Positions 1 to 8,512 are shown, counted from the first letter of the stretch. The stretch: 64,000 bases of DNA from Enterocloster asparagiformis (GCA_018380885.1 JAGZSY010000003.1:248001-312000), one strand, 5' to 3'. Program-made: numbers and translations. Notes: generated from the sequence alone by a model not told the origin.

Positions 1-129
1 GCGTTCCAGGGGCAGCACGATGGGGAGCCCTCCGGCTGCTGCAACCGCGCGCAGATAGGTGGGGCGTACGCTGATGTCGTCATTCTCCGTGTTGTGTGAC
101 GGCGTGACGGCGATAAGTGGTTTTTTCAT
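1..129 (-). CDS. Gamma-glutamyl-gamma-aminobutyrate hydrolase-like protein (peptidase C26), partial
   Basis: Only the first 43 codons lie inside the window; the rest is beyond the left edge. The peptide starts MKKPLIAVTPSHNT and continues with SVRPTYLRAVAAAGG and LPIVLPL. This is the usual opening of class I glutamine-amidotransferase-like hydrolases of the PuuD/peptidase C26 type, which cleave gamma-glutamyl amide bonds. The catalytic Cys-His-Glu triad would lie in the missing part, so activity cannot be judged. It is the distal gene on the minus strand after the ferredoxin, separated from it by a hairpin, so it may be a separate unit. Confidence 0.7.
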   Translation of the reverse strand, partial: MKKPLIAVTPSHNTENDDISVRPTYLRAVAAAGGLPIVLPLER

Positions 130-183
130 AATAGTCTCTACCTCCGATTGGATGAATACGGCCGCGGCCGCGGACCATTGCAG

Positions 184-222
184 GCAATGAAAAGAGCCCC
201 TTCCCTGAGGAAGAGGCCCTTA
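184..222 (-). terminator. Terminator downstream of the ferredoxin gene
   Basis: Read on the minus strand, a GC-rich imperfect hairpin (about 12 bp with two mismatches or wobbles around a short loop) is followed by a short T run. It lies about 10 bases after the ferredoxin stop codon. Confidence 0.6.
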
Positions 223-231
223 TGTAGCCTA

Positions 232-402
232 TTAGCCCTCGCTGATTGCTCCGGTGGGGCAGGTTCCAGCGCAGGTACCGCAGTCGATGCAGGTATCAGC
301 GTCGATTACGTACTGGCTATCGCCCTCGGAAATAGCGCCTACGGGACATTCTGCTGCACAGCTTCCGCAGCTAACACAAGAATCATTGATAACATATGCC
401 AT
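232..402 (-). CDS. Clostridial-type 2[4Fe-4S] ferredoxin
   Basis: A 56-residue acidic protein. It carries two classic CxxCxxCxxxCP clusters, with cysteines at 9, 12, 15, 19 and at 38, 41, 44, 48. Length and pseudo-twofold symmetry match the small clostridial ferredoxins that carry low-potential electrons in the cytoplasm, for example for pyruvate:ferredoxin oxidoreductase and hydrogenase. The start is fixed by a strong TTAAGGAGG ribosome binding site seven bases upstream. It has its own promoter and a downstream hairpin, so it looks monocistronic. It lies next to the pyruvate formate-lyase genes, consistent with a core fermentation neighbourhood. It is too short for default gene-length cut-offs and easily missed. 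Confidence 0.95.
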   Translation of the reverse strand: MAYVINDSCVSCGSCAAECPVGAISEGDSQYVIDADTCIDCGTCAGTCPTGAISEG

Positions 403-491
403 TGGTAATTACCTCCTTAATATTATGAGCATCTCCGGAAAATTTCTCACTGTAGTGGAGTCCGAACAGGCCCTTTGTACATTGTTCTTAT

Positions 492-520
492 ATTTTATAC
501 TATAATCTATAATTATTCAA
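492..520 (-). promoter_or_regulatory. Sigma-70-type promoter of the ferredoxin gene
   Basis: On the minus strand TTGAAT (515-520) and TAAAAT (492-497) are separated by 17 bases in an AT-rich stretch about 90 bases upstream of the ferredoxin start. Confidence 0.55.
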
Positions 521-549
521 GAGGAAAATGCAGGGGACAATGTTTAAAA

Positions 550-1299
550 TTATGAGCAATTCCGGCTGTCCCGCATGCCCCTGAGAATGACTTGCCTGGC
601 CGCGGCCGCCCGGTCGGGGGGTAGGGGTTCGGTGCCCTCTAACGGGTAGGTGATTCCCAGGGATTTGTACTTCGCCTTCCCCATATCGTGGTAGGGCAGC
701 ACGTCCAGGGCCTTGATGTTTTTTAACGTTCCCAGGTACTGTCCCAGGCGGTAGAGATATGTCTCGCTGTCCGTGATTCCCGGGACCACCACGTGGCGGA
801 TCCACACCGGGATGCGCTTCTGCTCCAGGTACCGGGCGAAGGCCAGAATATTCTCCTGGGGCTGGCCGCACAGCCTGACGTGCTCCTGCGGGTCAATGTG
901 CTTGATGTCCAGCAGCACCAGGTCGGTGACTTCAGCCAGACGGTCGAATTTCTCCCGCACGCCGCCGGAATCCGGCCGGAAGGTGATACCCGAGGTGTCC
1001 AGGCAGGTGTGGATGCCCCGCTTTTTCGCGGCCTCAAACAGCTCGGTCACAAAGCCGATCTGCATTAACGGTTCCCCGCCGCTGACCGTGATTCCGCCCT
1101 TCCGGTAGAAGTGCCGGGCATTTTCGTACTGGCCTAAGAGCTGATCCACCGTCATGGGGGTTCCGCCTTTGGGGTCCCAGGTATCAGGGTTGTGGCAGTA
1201 CAGGCAGCGCATGGGACAGCCGCTCAGAAAGATCACCATGCGGATGCCGGGGCCGTCCACGGTGCCAAAACTTTCGATTGAATGAACGCGTCCGATCAT
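550..1299 (-). CDS. pflA: Pyruvate formate-lyase activating enzyme (radical SAM)
   Basis: A 249-residue radical SAM activase that installs the glycyl radical on pyruvate formate-lyase using a [4Fe-4S] cluster and S-adenosylmethionine. The CxxxCxxC motif (Cys28, Cys32, Cys35, in GCPMRCLYCHN) and the N-terminal 'SIESFGTVDGPGIR' signature are those of PflA. 'GGITVSGGEP' near residue 80 is the SAM-binding GGE region. The first ATG of the open frame (1320) overlaps the AGGAGG ribosome binding site, so the start at 1299 is preferred. It follows pflB and the small glycyl-radical gene in the same direction, with a hairpin between them. Confidence 0.95.
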   Translation of the reverse strand: MIGRVHSIESFGTVDGPGIRMVIFLSGCPMRCLYCHNPDTWDPKGGTPMTVDQLLGQYENARHFYRKGGITVSGGEPLMQIGFVTELFEAAKKRGIHTCLDTSGITFRPDSGGVREKFDRLAEVTDLVLLDIKHIDPQEHVRLCGQPQENILAFARYLEQKRIPVWIRHVVVPGITDSETYLYRLGQYLGTLKNIKALDVLPYHDMGKAKYKSLGITYPLEGTEPLPPDRAAAARQVILRGMRDSRNCS

Positions 1300-1361
1300 A
1301 AAAACGCAGCCTCCTCTCACATTTGCCGGGCAGTGCCCGCGCCCTGTTGCAGTTTAACTTA

Positions 1362-1388
1362 AGTCCGGGGACATTGCGCCCCCGGACT
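1362..1388 (-). other. Intercistronic hairpin between the glycyl-radical gene and pflA
   Basis: A 9-bp perfect GC-rich stem (AGTCCGGGG with CCCCGGACT) lies between the stop of the 81-residue gene and the pflA start. No T run follows, so it looks more like an mRNA-stabilising or attenuating hairpin than a full terminator. It could keep pflA expression below that of its substrate. Confidence 0.5.
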
Positions 1389-1403
1389 CAGAATAGGATT
1401 GAA

Positions 1404-1649
1404 TCAGATCGCGCCGTGGAAGGTTCTGGAAATCACCTCGTCCTGCTGATCCTTAGTCAGTTTGTTGAAGTTCACGGCATAGCCGGAAACGCGCACGGTC
1501 AGCTGGGGGTATTTCTCAGGGTGCGCTTGGGCGTCTAACAAGGTGTCCTTGCTGAACACGTTGACATTTAAGTGGTGGCCGCCCTCCTGGGCGTAGCCGT
1601 CCAGCAGCGTTACCAGGTTATCGATCTGTGAATCACTTGCTTTTACCAT
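1404..1649 (-). CDS. grcA: Separate glycyl-radical domain protein of pyruvate formate-lyase (GrcA-like)
   Basis: An 81-residue protein equivalent to the last ~80 residues of an ordinary PflB. It contains [15 protein letters not shown], '[19 protein letters not shown]' with the radical glycine at position 56, and the C-terminal '[12 protein letters not shown]'. In E. coli the YfiD/GrcA protein of this family can replace a damaged PFL C-terminus. Here the neighbouring large chain lacks that segment altogether, so this protein is probably an obligate second subunit. It has its own ATG and GAGAGGA ribosome binding site 99 bases after the large-chain stop. Several in-frame stop codons separate the two, so simple readthrough cannot join them. 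Confidence 0.85.
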   Translation of the reverse strand: MVKASDSQIDNLVTLLDGYAQEGGHHLNVNVFSKDTLLDAQAHPEKYPQLTVRVSGYAVNFNKLTKDQQDEVISRTFHGAI

Positions 1650-1704
1650 ATTGAAGTCCTCTCTTTCTTGTAAAATCCATGGTTAAAGGGTCCGTTATCT
1701 AACA

Positions 1705-1727
1705 GGGGCCGGTTGGAGCCCGGCCCC
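1705..1727 (-). other. GC-rich hairpin between pflB and the glycyl-radical gene
   Basis: An 8-bp perfect stem (GGGGCCGG with CCGGCCCC) with a 7-base loop lies in the 99-base spacer. It may tune the relative amounts of the two PFL chains. Confidence 0.4.
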
Positions 1728-1748
1728 GGGGCCGTTGGCAGGGAGATA

Positions 1749-3857
1749 TCAGGCGTCCTCGCTGTCCGTCTCCGCGTCCAGGCCGCCGAACAGGTTGCCG
1801 CCCACTCCGCAGGAAGCGCAGCCGTCCAGCTCCACCTCCAGGTCGCCCATGAATACCTGGTCGTCCTTCCCCAGGGCGCCCGGGATGATGGAAAAGGTGT
1901 TGGAGATGCCGTCCTGGGCATCCCGGAAGGGCAGCTTGGCCACGGAAGCCAGGGAAGCCACCGCGCCGTGGGTATCCCGGTGATGCATGGGGTTGGCGCC
2001 AGGGGCAAAGGGCTGGCCCGCCTTGCGGCCGTCCGGGGTTGCGCCGGTGTTCTTTCCGTACACCACGTTGGAGGTGATGGTCAGGATAGAGGTGGTGGGG
2101 ATACCGCCGCGGTAGGTGTGGTTGCCCTTGATAAAGCTCATGAAGGTGTGCACCAGCTCAGCCGCGATCTGATCCACGCGGTCGTCATTGTTGCCGTATT
2201 TGGGGAATTCGCCCTCCACCTCGTAGTCCACGGCCACGCCCTGCTCGTTGCGGATGGGCTTTACCTTGGCGTACTTGATGGCGGATAAGGAGTCGGCCAC
2301 CACGGACAGGCCGGCGATGCCGGTGGCGAACCAGCGGGTCACCTTCTTGTCGTGCAGGGCCATCTGCAGGCGCTCGTAGCTGTACTTGTCGTGGTTGTAG
2401 TGGATAATGTTCAGGGCGTTCACGTAAACCTTAGCCAGCCACTTCATCATATCCTTATATTTGTCCATGACCTCGTCGTAGTCCAGATACTCGGAGGTGA
2501 TGGGGCGGAACTTGGGCCCTACCTGCTTGCCGCTGATCTCATCCACGCCGCCGTTGATGGCGTAGAGCAGGCACTTGGCCAGGTTGGCCCTGGCTCCGAA
2601 GAACTGCATCTCCTTGCCCACCCGCATGCTGGATACGCAGCAGGCGATGGCGTAATCGTCGCCGTGGGTCACCCGCATCAGGTCGTCGTTCTCATACTGG
2701 ATGGAGGAGGACTCGATGGAGGTCTTGGCGCAGAAGCGCTTGAAATTCATGGGCAGTCTGGTGGACCAGAGCACGGTCAGGTTGGGCTCCGGGGCTGTGC
2801 CCAGGTTCTGCAGGGTGTGCAGGTAGCGGTAGGACATCTTTGTGACCATGTGGCGCCCGTCGATGCCCACGCCGCCGATGGACTCGGTCACCCAGGTGGG
2901 ATCGCCTGAGAACAGCTCGTTGTACTCGGGCGTTCTGGCAAATTTGATCAGGCGAAGCTTCATGATAAAGTGATCCACAAACTCCTGAATCTGCTTTTCC
3001 GTGTAGGTTCCGGCCTTTAAGTCGCGCTCCGCGTAAATGTCGATGAAGGTGGAGGTGCGTCCGAGGGACATGGCGGCTCCGTTCTGCTCCTTGACCGCGG
3101 CCAGGTAGCCGAAGTAGGTCCACTGGATGGCTTCCTTCACATCCATTGCCGGGCGGGAGAGATCGTAGCCGTAGATGCGGCCCAGCTCCTTTAAGTCCTC
3201 CAAAGCGCGAATCTGCTCGGACAGCTCCTCGCGCTCGCGGATTACGTCGGAGTACATGATGGTGCGGGTGGAGTCCTTCTCCTCCTTTTTCTCCGCGATC
3301 AGGATGTCCACTCCGTAGAGCGCGATGCGGCGGTAATCGCCGATGATGCGGCCGCGGCCGTAGGCATCCGGCAGCCCTGTAATGATGTGGCTGGAACGGC
3401 AGGCCCGCATCTCGGGCGTGTAGGCGTCAAACACGCCGGCGTTGTGGGTTTTCCGGTGCTTGGTGAAAAATTCCACGATCTCCGGGTCCACCTCGTAGCC
3501 GTTATCCTGGCAGGCCTTCACCGCCATGCGGATGCCGCCGTAGGGCTGAAGCGCCCGCTTAAAGGGCTTGTCTGTCTGAAAGCCCACAATGGTTTCTTTT
3601 TCTTTATCTAAATATCCGGGACCATGGGACGTGATGGTGGAAATGATCTTGGTGTCCATATCCAGCACACCGCCGGCCTCCAGCTCTTTTGCGGACAGCT
3701 CCATCACCTGATCCCAGAGGGCTTTGGTACTGTCGGTGGGGCCTTCCAGAAACGTGTCGTCGCCGTCGTAGGGCGTATAGTTTTTCTGGATAAAATCGCG
3801 CACATTAATTTCGCGTTCCCATACGCCGCTGTTAAATGTGTTCCATTCTGTTCTCAT
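1749..3857 (-). CDS. pflB: Pyruvate formate-lyase large chain lacking the glycyl-radical end
   Basis: A 702-residue formate C-acetyltransferase that splits pyruvate with CoA into acetyl-CoA and formate. The two catalytic cysteines are Cys406-Cys407 ([11 protein letters not shown]), and the region '[21 protein letters not shown]' is typical. Ordinary PflB proteins are about 750 residues and end with the RVSGYA glycyl-radical segment. This chain stops just before it, after '[17 protein letters not shown]' and an unusual Cys-containing acidic tail ([15 protein letters not shown], then DAETDSEDA). The missing piece is the next gene downstream. The start at 3857 is chosen because GGAGGG lies just upstream; the longer frame to 3908 has no ribosome binding site. 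Expressed from a strong promoter at about 4000. Confidence 0.93.
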   Translation of the reverse strand: MRTEWNTFNSGVWEREINVRDFIQKNYTPYDGDDTFLEGPTDSTKALWDQVMELSAKELEAGGVLDMDTKIISTITSHGPGYLDKEKETIVGFQTDKPFKRALQPYGGIRMAVKACQDNGYEVDPEIVEFFTKHRKTHNAGVFDAYTPEMRACRSSHIITGLPDAYGRGRIIGDYRRIALYGVDILIAEKKEEKDSTRTIMYSDVIREREELSEQIRALEDLKELGRIYGYDLSRPAMDVKEAIQWTYFGYLAAVKEQNGAAMSLGRTSTFIDIYAERDLKAGTYTEKQIQEFVDHFIMKLRLIKFARTPEYNELFSGDPTWVTESIGGVGIDGRHMVTKMSYRYLHTLQNLGTAPEPNLTVLWSTRLPMNFKRFCAKTSIESSSIQYENDDLMRVTHGDDYAIACCVSSMRVGKEMQFFGARANLAKCLLYAINGGVDEISGKQVGPKFRPITSEYLDYDEVMDKYKDMMKWLAKVYVNALNIIHYNHDKYSYERLQMALHDKKVTRWFATGIAGLSVVADSLSAIKYAKVKPIRNEQGVAVDYEVEGEFPKYGNNDDRVDQIAAELVHTFMSFIKGNHTYRGGIPTTSILTITSNVVYGKNTGATPDGRKAGQPFAPGANPMHHRDTHGAVASLASVAKLPFRDAQDGISNTFSIIPGALGKDDQVFMGDLEVELDGCASCGVGGNLFGGLDAETDSEDA

Positions 3858-3971
3858 AGATTTTTCCCTCCTGTAAAACGTATTGTCTCCAATACCTGCT
3901 GCCGCCATTCGGTTGTTACGCTGACAGTGTACTATAAGGTGTGATATTTTGCTGTTGCTTTTGCAACACTT

Positions 3972-4001
3972 ATTATATTATGCACATTGTATACACGTCA
4001 A
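3972..4001 (-). promoter_or_regulatory. pfl promoter with a TGTATACA palindrome in the spacer
   Basis: On the minus strand TTGACG (3996-4001) and TATAAT (3972-3977) are 18 bases apart. The spacer contains the palindrome TGTATACA (3988-3995) next to TGTGCA, a plausible repressor site. The leader is about 105 bases. The rest of the 323-base gap (3858-4180) holds only this promoter region and the terminator of the next minus-strand gene. Confidence 0.7.
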
Positions 4002-4136
4002 GGGCTTTAACTGATAATATTTTTTAACTAACGGTGATAATTTGGGGTTATATGAAAAAAATGTAAAGAAACCGCGAACAACGTAGAAATGGGGATAACA
4101 ACCGCTCTCAGGCTGCGCCGGCGGCCCACTGCATTT

Positions 4137-4175
4137 AAAAAATCCCGGACTCTGAAGTCCGGGAAGCAAAAAACC
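4137..4175 (-). terminator. Terminator after the cupin gene
   Basis: A perfect 8-bp stem (CCCGGACT, loop CTGA, AGTCCGGG) has an A/T run on both sides. It can end minus-strand transcription of the cupin gene and may work in both directions. Confidence 0.8.
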
Positions 4176-4180
4176 AATAT

Positions 4181-4531
4181 TTAACAATAAAGGATGAGGG
4201 CGATCATCTCGACAGGTTCGGGGCCGGCGGCTTCGATGCCGTGGCCCTGCCCGGGAGGCGTGTGAGCCACGTCGCCTGGGGCGAGGGTCACAATGGTTCC
4301 GTTGTCGTTGTAACGCGCGGTTCCTTTCAGAATATAGTATGTTTCCGACTCGGCCGTGTGGATGTGGTATCCGATGGCGGAGCCGGGATATACCGTGGTG
4401 TGCGCGAATACCCGGCCTTTGTGGTAAAGCTCGTCGGGGCCGTTTAGCAGGCTGCGCACCGTGATTTCACCGCGGCCGTCAAAGGGGGCGGGTTTTCGCT
4501 CTTTTATTAGATCGCAATTATTTCGTACCAT
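4181..4531 (-). CDS. Single-domain cupin protein
   Basis: A 116-residue protein with both cupin motifs: 'PGSAIGYHIHTAESETYYILKG' (residues ~49-70, metal-binding His-x-His and Glu) and 'PGDVAHTPPGQGHGIE' (second His motif). Small cupins of this type are isomerases, decarboxylases or sensors with one metal ion; the sequence does not fix the substrate. It starts 9 bases after the PEP-mutase-like gene and is therefore cotranscribed with it. An accessory role in the same pathway is inference. Confidence 0.8.
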   Translation of the reverse strand: MVRNNCDLIKERKPAPFDGRGEITVRSLLNGPDELYHKGRVFAHTTVYPGSAIGYHIHTAESETYYILKGTARYNDNGTIVTLAPGDVAHTPPGQGHGIEAAGPEPVEMIALILYC

Positions 4532-4540
4532 GTCGTCTCC

Positions 4541-5440
4541 TTATGATTTTGTGTCAAATTCCTTTGCTTCATTGATCTTCGGGCTGAATTTCCGGCCAAG
4601 TTCCATCCATTCCTGCAGGCCGAACATATTAAACAGGGCGATGGGGCGGTTGTCCACATCATCACGGTCCGTGATAAAGCTGTCGCCGCCTGTCTCAAGG
4701 CAGGTTTTTGAGAAATCCTCCATACCCTTGATGGCGCCCCACTGCGCGCAGTGTACCGTGATCAGGTTGTAACCCCAATCCACCAGCTGTTTGTAGGTGA
4801 CTTTGGGGCTGGCTCCGGCGGAGGCCATGCCGAACATTTTCCAGCCGGGCACTCTGCGGCCGATTTCCTCGATCGCCTCCAGCGTCTGTGTGCCCTCAAC
4901 CAGCGTAATCTGTGCGCCGGCTTCCACCGAGGCCACGGCCCGCTCGATGGCCGCTTCTTTTCCCAGTATTTGATAGGCATCGGTGCGGGCGATGAGAAGG
5001 CAGTCCGTGTCTTTTAACGCGTAGGAGGCGGCCTTTACTTTTCCGATATAATCTTCAAGGGGGATGACCTCCTTCCCCTGAAGATGTCCGCAGCGCTTGG
5101 GAAAGGTTTGATCCTCCATATGTACGGCCATAGCGCCGGCGCGGGCGATTTTTCGGCAGGTATGGATGACGTTCAGTTCATTGCCGAAGCCGGTGTCAAT
5201 ATCCACGATCATGGGAAGCGGGCAGGAAGCCGAGATACGGCCCACTGCATCGGCGAGCTCCTGGAGGGAAACCAGGCCGATATCAGGCAGTCCGCAGTAG
5301 CTTGCGGCCAGCTCTCCTCCGCTTAAGCACATGGCCTTAAAGCCCGCCTGCTCTGTGATTTTAGCAGAAAGGCAGTCATACACGCAGGGGGCAAACACAG
5401 GGCCTTCCTCCAGCAGCTGTTTCAATGTAACTCGTTCCAT
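4541..5440 (-). CDS. Isocitrate lyase/PEP mutase superfamily C-C lyase
   Basis: A 299-residue TIM-barrel protein of the PEP mutase/methylisocitrate lyase/oxaloacetate decarboxylase group. Visible signatures are 'VDIDTGFGN' (metal-binding Asp region, near residue 85), 'HMEDQTFPKRCGHLQGKEVI' (the K[KR]CGH catalytic loop, near residue 112) and 'LIARTDA' (near residue 150). Members cleave 2-methylisocitrate, 2,3-dimethylmalate or related 2-hydroxy or 2-oxo diacids to pyruvate or similar products, or act on C-P compounds. The KRCGH loop favours a lyase. It is divergent from the crotonase/TRAP operon and cotranscribed with a cupin, so a role in breaking down a TRAP-imported dicarboxylate is a reasonable inference. 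Confidence 0.85.
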   Translation of the reverse strand: MERVTLKQLLEEGPVFAPCVYDCLSAKITEQAGFKAMCLSGGELAASYCGLPDIGLVSLQELADAVGRISASCPLPMIVDIDTGFGNELNVIHTCRKIARAGAMAVHMEDQTFPKRCGHLQGKEVIPLEDYIGKVKAASYALKDTDCLLIARTDAYQILGKEAAIERAVASVEAGAQITLVEGTQTLEAIEEIGRRVPGWKMFGMASAGASPKVTYKQLVDWGYNLITVHCAQWGAIKGMEDFSKTCLETGGDSFITDRDDVDNRPIALFNMFGLQEWMELGRKFSPKINEAKEFDTKS

Positions 5441-5487
5441 AAAAATCCTCCTTCTGAATGTGCATTTGTAAAATGTATTATAACTTG

Positions 5488-5516
5488 ATGATAAACAAAT
5501 AAAATAAAAATGTCAA
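5488..5516 (-). promoter_or_regulatory. Promoter of the lyase-cupin operon
   Basis: On the minus strand TTGACA (5511-5516), 17 bases, then TATCAT (5488-5493), about 50 bases upstream of the lyase start. It is part of a 280-base AT-rich divergent control region (5441-5719). Confidence 0.7.
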
Positions 5517-5660
5517 CAGACAAAAAATAAAAAAGTGCCCCTGCAACGAAAAATAGGTTAAAAGATACATTGAAAATAAAAAAACAGGCACAAAAATATT
5601 GAAAATGTTCATAAAAAGCAGGGGGACTTTACAAAAAAGTAAAATATGTATAATCAGCTA

Positions 5661-5689
5661 TTGACAAAAAATAAATAAATGTATATCAT
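5661..5689 (+). promoter_or_regulatory. Promoter of the crotonase-TRAP operon
   Basis: TTGACA (5661-5666), 17 bases, then TATCAT (5684-5689). The -10 is the same hexamer as in the divergent promoter. Transcription would start near 5696, which supports translation starting at 5720 rather than at the ATG at 5696. Confidence 0.7.
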
Positions 5690-5719
5690 GGAATTATGAA
5701 AAAACTTGGGAGGTGTTCG

Positions 5720-6451
5720 ATGATGGATACAAAAAAACCGGTTCAGGTGAAGGTGGAAAATCAGGTCATGCAAATCTGTCTCAATCGGCCTGAAGATGAA
5801 AACCGGATCAACCGGGAAGCGATGCAAATGATTGAACAGGCACTAAAACGGGCGGACGAGGATGCGGATATCCGGGTCGTAGTGCTCAGGGGCGATCGCC
5901 GGAATTTTTGTTCAGGTGGCAGGGTGGAGGCTGGATGTTCCCAGGAGGAGAAGGACCGGTACTCCGAAGCCATACGGAATATGCAGAGAAAGCTGACGGA
6001 GATCAGGGTGCCCGTTATTGCGGCGGTGGAGGGAGACTGCGTGGCCGGAGGAAATGACCTTTTGGCTTCATCCGACATTGCCATTGCCAGAAAAGGCGTA
6101 AAATTCGGCTTTCCCGAGATACTGCACGGCGGCTTTCCGGTGATGGTTATGATCAATACCATTGATGTAATCCCCAAAAAGCGTCTGCTTCCGGCTTTTT
6201 ACGGAGGAGAGCTGTTTGGAACCGACGAGGCTCTGGCCTATGGCCTGGTCACAGCCGTTGTGGAGGCGGAGTCCTTTGAGGATGAGCTTCAGCGCTACAT
6301 TGATATGATTGTATCTAAACCTGCCCGGCAGATTGAGATGGGCAGAAGAGCCTACTATAAAATGTGTCCCATGAGCTACGAGGAGCGGGTGGAGTATGGC
6401 GTGGACACGTTGGACGCAGTTCTGAAGGAACAGGATCGATATGGAGCGTAA
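5720..6451 (+). CDS. Enoyl-CoA hydratase/isomerase (crotonase) family protein
   Basis: A 243-residue crotonase-fold protein. The oxyanion-hole segments are 'FCSGGRVEAG' (near residue 65) and 'VAGGNDLLASSDIAIA' (near 110), followed by 'KFGFPEILHGGFP'. Where classical hydratases carry the first catalytic Glu (GGGxEL) this protein has Asp, whereas the second Glu (FPEI) is kept, so the reaction may not be simple crotonyl-CoA hydration. GGGAGG precedes ATG 5720. The gene overlaps the following dehydrogenase-like gene by 11 bases, implying translational coupling and a shared role with the TRAP transporter. Confidence 0.85.
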   Translation: MMDTKKPVQVKVENQVMQICLNRPEDENRINREAMQMIEQALKRADEDADIRVVVLRGDRRNFCSGGRVEAGCSQEEKDRYSEAIRNMQRKLTEIRVPVIAAVEGDCVAGGNDLLASSDIAIARKGVKFGFPEILHGGFPVMVMINTIDVIPKKRLLPAFYGGELFGTDEALAYGLVTAVVEAESFEDELQRYIDMIVSKPARQIEMGRRAYYKMCPMSYEERVEYGVDTLDAVLKEQDRYGA

Positions 6452-7385
6452 CACGATAATCTCCACCGTGGGCGTGGACAACCCGGATAACAGGGCGATT
6501 CAGGCGCAGATACGGCGGTACGCCGAAGGCCTGGGCTGCCGGTATCTTTGGATCCCCCGCGGCGGCGATGAGGCGGATGTGGATTACACAGATGTTCAGG
6601 CGCTGATTGTGGGAGATGATCCTTCGGATATCCCGTCCGGGGACCGTCCGCTGCCGGATATTCCCCTGGTTGTGCGCAGCGGCGGAAGCTGGACGGAAGC
6701 GGATCAGCTGCGGGCGCGGAAGCAGGGCGTTGAACTTGCGGTGTCAAAGCCATGCGGGGAAATGGCGCAGGCTGAACTTGCCCTGTCATTGATCCTGGCC
6801 CTCAAGCGCAAGGTAATCCGGCACCACCAGCAGGTGATGGAGGGAAAATACATCCGTCACGCAGCGTCCGCCGCGGTGGGCTCCACAGTGGGAATCCTGG
6901 GGGTGGAGAATGGAGGAAGGGAACTGGCCGGACTTTTAGCCGCAATGGGCTGCGAGGTGCTGGTTTGGCAGCCGGAGTCCGGGGAATCCGGGGCACAATT
7001 ATACGGCGCGGCCGGTCTGGAGGCGCTGTGCCGGAAGGCGGACATTGTAAGCGTTCACTTGTCTTTGGGCAAAGCGGAAAAATGTATCATTGGCCATAGG
7101 GCGCTGGGATGGATGAAGTCCACTGCGGTGCTGATCAGCGTGGGGGACAGCGGGCTGATCGACATGGACGCGCTCTGTCAGGCGCTGAGGGATAAACGGA
7201 TCGAAGCCGCTGCGCTGGATACGCTGGACCGAACGGTGATTGAAGGGGATAATCCCTTTGCGGCGTTGAGAAATATCATATTGACGCCGGGAATCGGGAG
7301 ATACACGCGGGAGGAACTGGTTAAATCCGGCTGCCGGGCGGTGCGGACAGCCAACGAACTGCTCGCACGGGCAGGCGGAACGTAA
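6441..7385 (+). CDS. D-2-hydroxyacid dehydrogenase-fold protein with lost catalytic motifs
   Basis: A 314-residue member of the D-isomer-specific 2-hydroxyacid dehydrogenase fold: a variable catalytic half, then a Rossmann half from about residue 145. Every diagnostic motif is altered. The nucleotide loop reads GVENGG (154-159) instead of GxGxxG. The catalytic-Arg segment 'NxxRG' reads ISVGDSG (232-238). The 'TPH' catalytic His is replaced by Gly in LTPGIGR (281-287). No Glu is found at the 'DVFxxEP' position (LDTLDRT). It is therefore probably a binding or regulatory protein rather than an active NAD-dependent dehydrogenase. The gene overlaps the crotonase gene and is followed by the TRAP genes. 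Confidence 0.8.
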   Translation: MERNTIISTVGVDNPDNRAIQAQIRRYAEGLGCRYLWIPRGGDEADVDYTDVQALIVGDDPSDIPSGDRPLPDIPLVVRSGGSWTEADQLRARKQGVELAVSKPCGEMAQAELALSLILALKRKVIRHHQQVMEGKYIRHAASAAVGSTVGILGVENGGRELAGLLAAMGCEVLVWQPESGESGAQLYGAAGLEALCRKADIVSVHLSLGKAEKCIIGHRALGWMKSTAVLISVGDSGLIDMDALCQALRDKRIEAAALDTLDRTVIEGDNPFAALRNIILTPGIGRYTREELVKSGCRAVRTANELLARAGGT

Positions 7386-7419
7386 AAGAACAAAACAGTT
7401 AAAAATAAGGAGAGGGAAA

Positions 7420-8499
7420 ATGAAAAAAATTAAGAGTGTGATGGCATTAACAATGGCGGCAATGATCCTGACCATGGGCTGCGCAGCTAAAACAGATACC
7501 GGCGGAGCCACGACAGCGGGCACGGCGGACAAAACAGAAGCATCGGCGCCGGCGGATACCGGGGAAAAGGGGGAGGATGTGCTGGTTCTGAAGCTGGGGG
7601 TCCCCGCTCCCGCGGGCACAGTGCAGCCCAACACGGCGGAGCTGTGGGCGGACAAGCTGGAGGCAGCTTCCGGAGGGAAAATGACCATCGAGGTGCTGGC
7701 CGGCGGCGTTCTGGGAAACACGGCTGCCCATTATTCGCAGCTGCAACAGGGGACGCTGGATTTCTTCCTCACAGGCTTTGACACGGCCACCGTGCTGAAG
7801 GAGGGCTCTGATTTCAGCGTATGCGTGGTGCCCTTCCTGTTCGAAGATTTGGACCATTACCACAAGTTCCTGGATTCCGATATATTGAAAAACATGGTTG
7901 AAAAGGTGGAGACTGCCAACGGCATCAAGTATATGGGGCCCATCAGCGATCAGGCGCCCAGGTCGCTGACCACCACCAACACGCCGGTGAAGGTGCCGGC
8001 GGATCTGAAAAACATGAAGATCCGCACTCCGGAATCCCCTGCGATCACAAAGATGCTGACCGCGTGGGGAGCCAATCCCATGGTAGTCAGCGGAGGAGAG
8101 CTATTCCAGGCGCTTCAGACCGGCATGGTGGACGGCCAGGATAACGATCTGGTTAACTCCTACTCATCCGGCTTCTCGGAGGTGCAGAAGTACTATATGA
8201 ATCTGGACTATATCTACTCGGATATGGTGATCTGGATGTCCGATATCAGCTGGAACAAATTGACGCCCGAACAGCAGGGCTGGCTGACCCAGTCGCTGGA
8301 GGAGACGTTCAAGGAGGCATCTGACACTCTGTGGAGCACCACATATGAGGAATGCCTGAAAAAGTTCCAGGAGGAGGGCGTGACCTACATCGAGGTGGAC
8401 CGGGAGGCGTTCGTGAAGGCAGCGGAGGAAATCGCCGAAAAATTTGACGGTGATCTCTTTAGCGCCGGACTTTACGACCAGATTAAAGGGCTGAAGTAG
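7420..8499 (+). CDS. TRAP transporter solute-binding lipoprotein (DctP family)
   Basis: A 359-residue extracytoplasmic receptor. The N-terminus is a lipoprotein signal peptide ending LTMGC (Cys21), followed by a Ala/Thr/Gly-rich linker to about residue 50. The DctP fold follows, with 'MKIRTPESPAITKMLTAWGANPMVVSGGELFQALQTGMVDGQDN' near residues 205-245; it contains the conserved Arg that binds the carboxylate of the ligand. It collects an organic acid for the DctQM membrane proteins encoded next. AAGGAGAGG precedes the ATG. Confidence 0.93.
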   Translation: MKKIKSVMALTMAAMILTMGCAAKTDTGGATTAGTADKTEASAPADTGEKGEDVLVLKLGVPAPAGTVQPNTAELWADKLEAASGGKMTIEVLAGGVLGNTAAHYSQLQQGTLDFFLTGFDTATVLKEGSDFSVCVVPFLFEDLDHYHKFLDSDILKNMVEKVETANGIKYMGPISDQAPRSLTTTNTPVKVPADLKNMKIRTPESPAITKMLTAWGANPMVVSGGELFQALQTGMVDGQDNDLVNSYSSGFSEVQKYYMNLDYIYSDMVIWMSDISWNKLTPEQQGWLTQSLEETFKEASDTLWSTTYEECLKKFQEEGVTYIEVDREAFVKAAEEIAEKFDGDLFSAGLYDQIKGLK

Positions 8500-8512
8500 C
8501 AGGGAGGTAACA

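Noticed and set aside
1650..1748. Frameshift or nonsense mutation as the cause of the split PFL
   Set aside because: The two frames are in register, but the spacer contains several stop codons, a hairpin and a proper ribosome binding site with ATG for the small gene. This is a designed junction rather than one lesion.
3984..4001. Rex-type redox operator in the pfl promoter
   Set aside because: No TTGTGA-n6-TCACAA pattern is present; only the TGTATACA palindrome is convincing.
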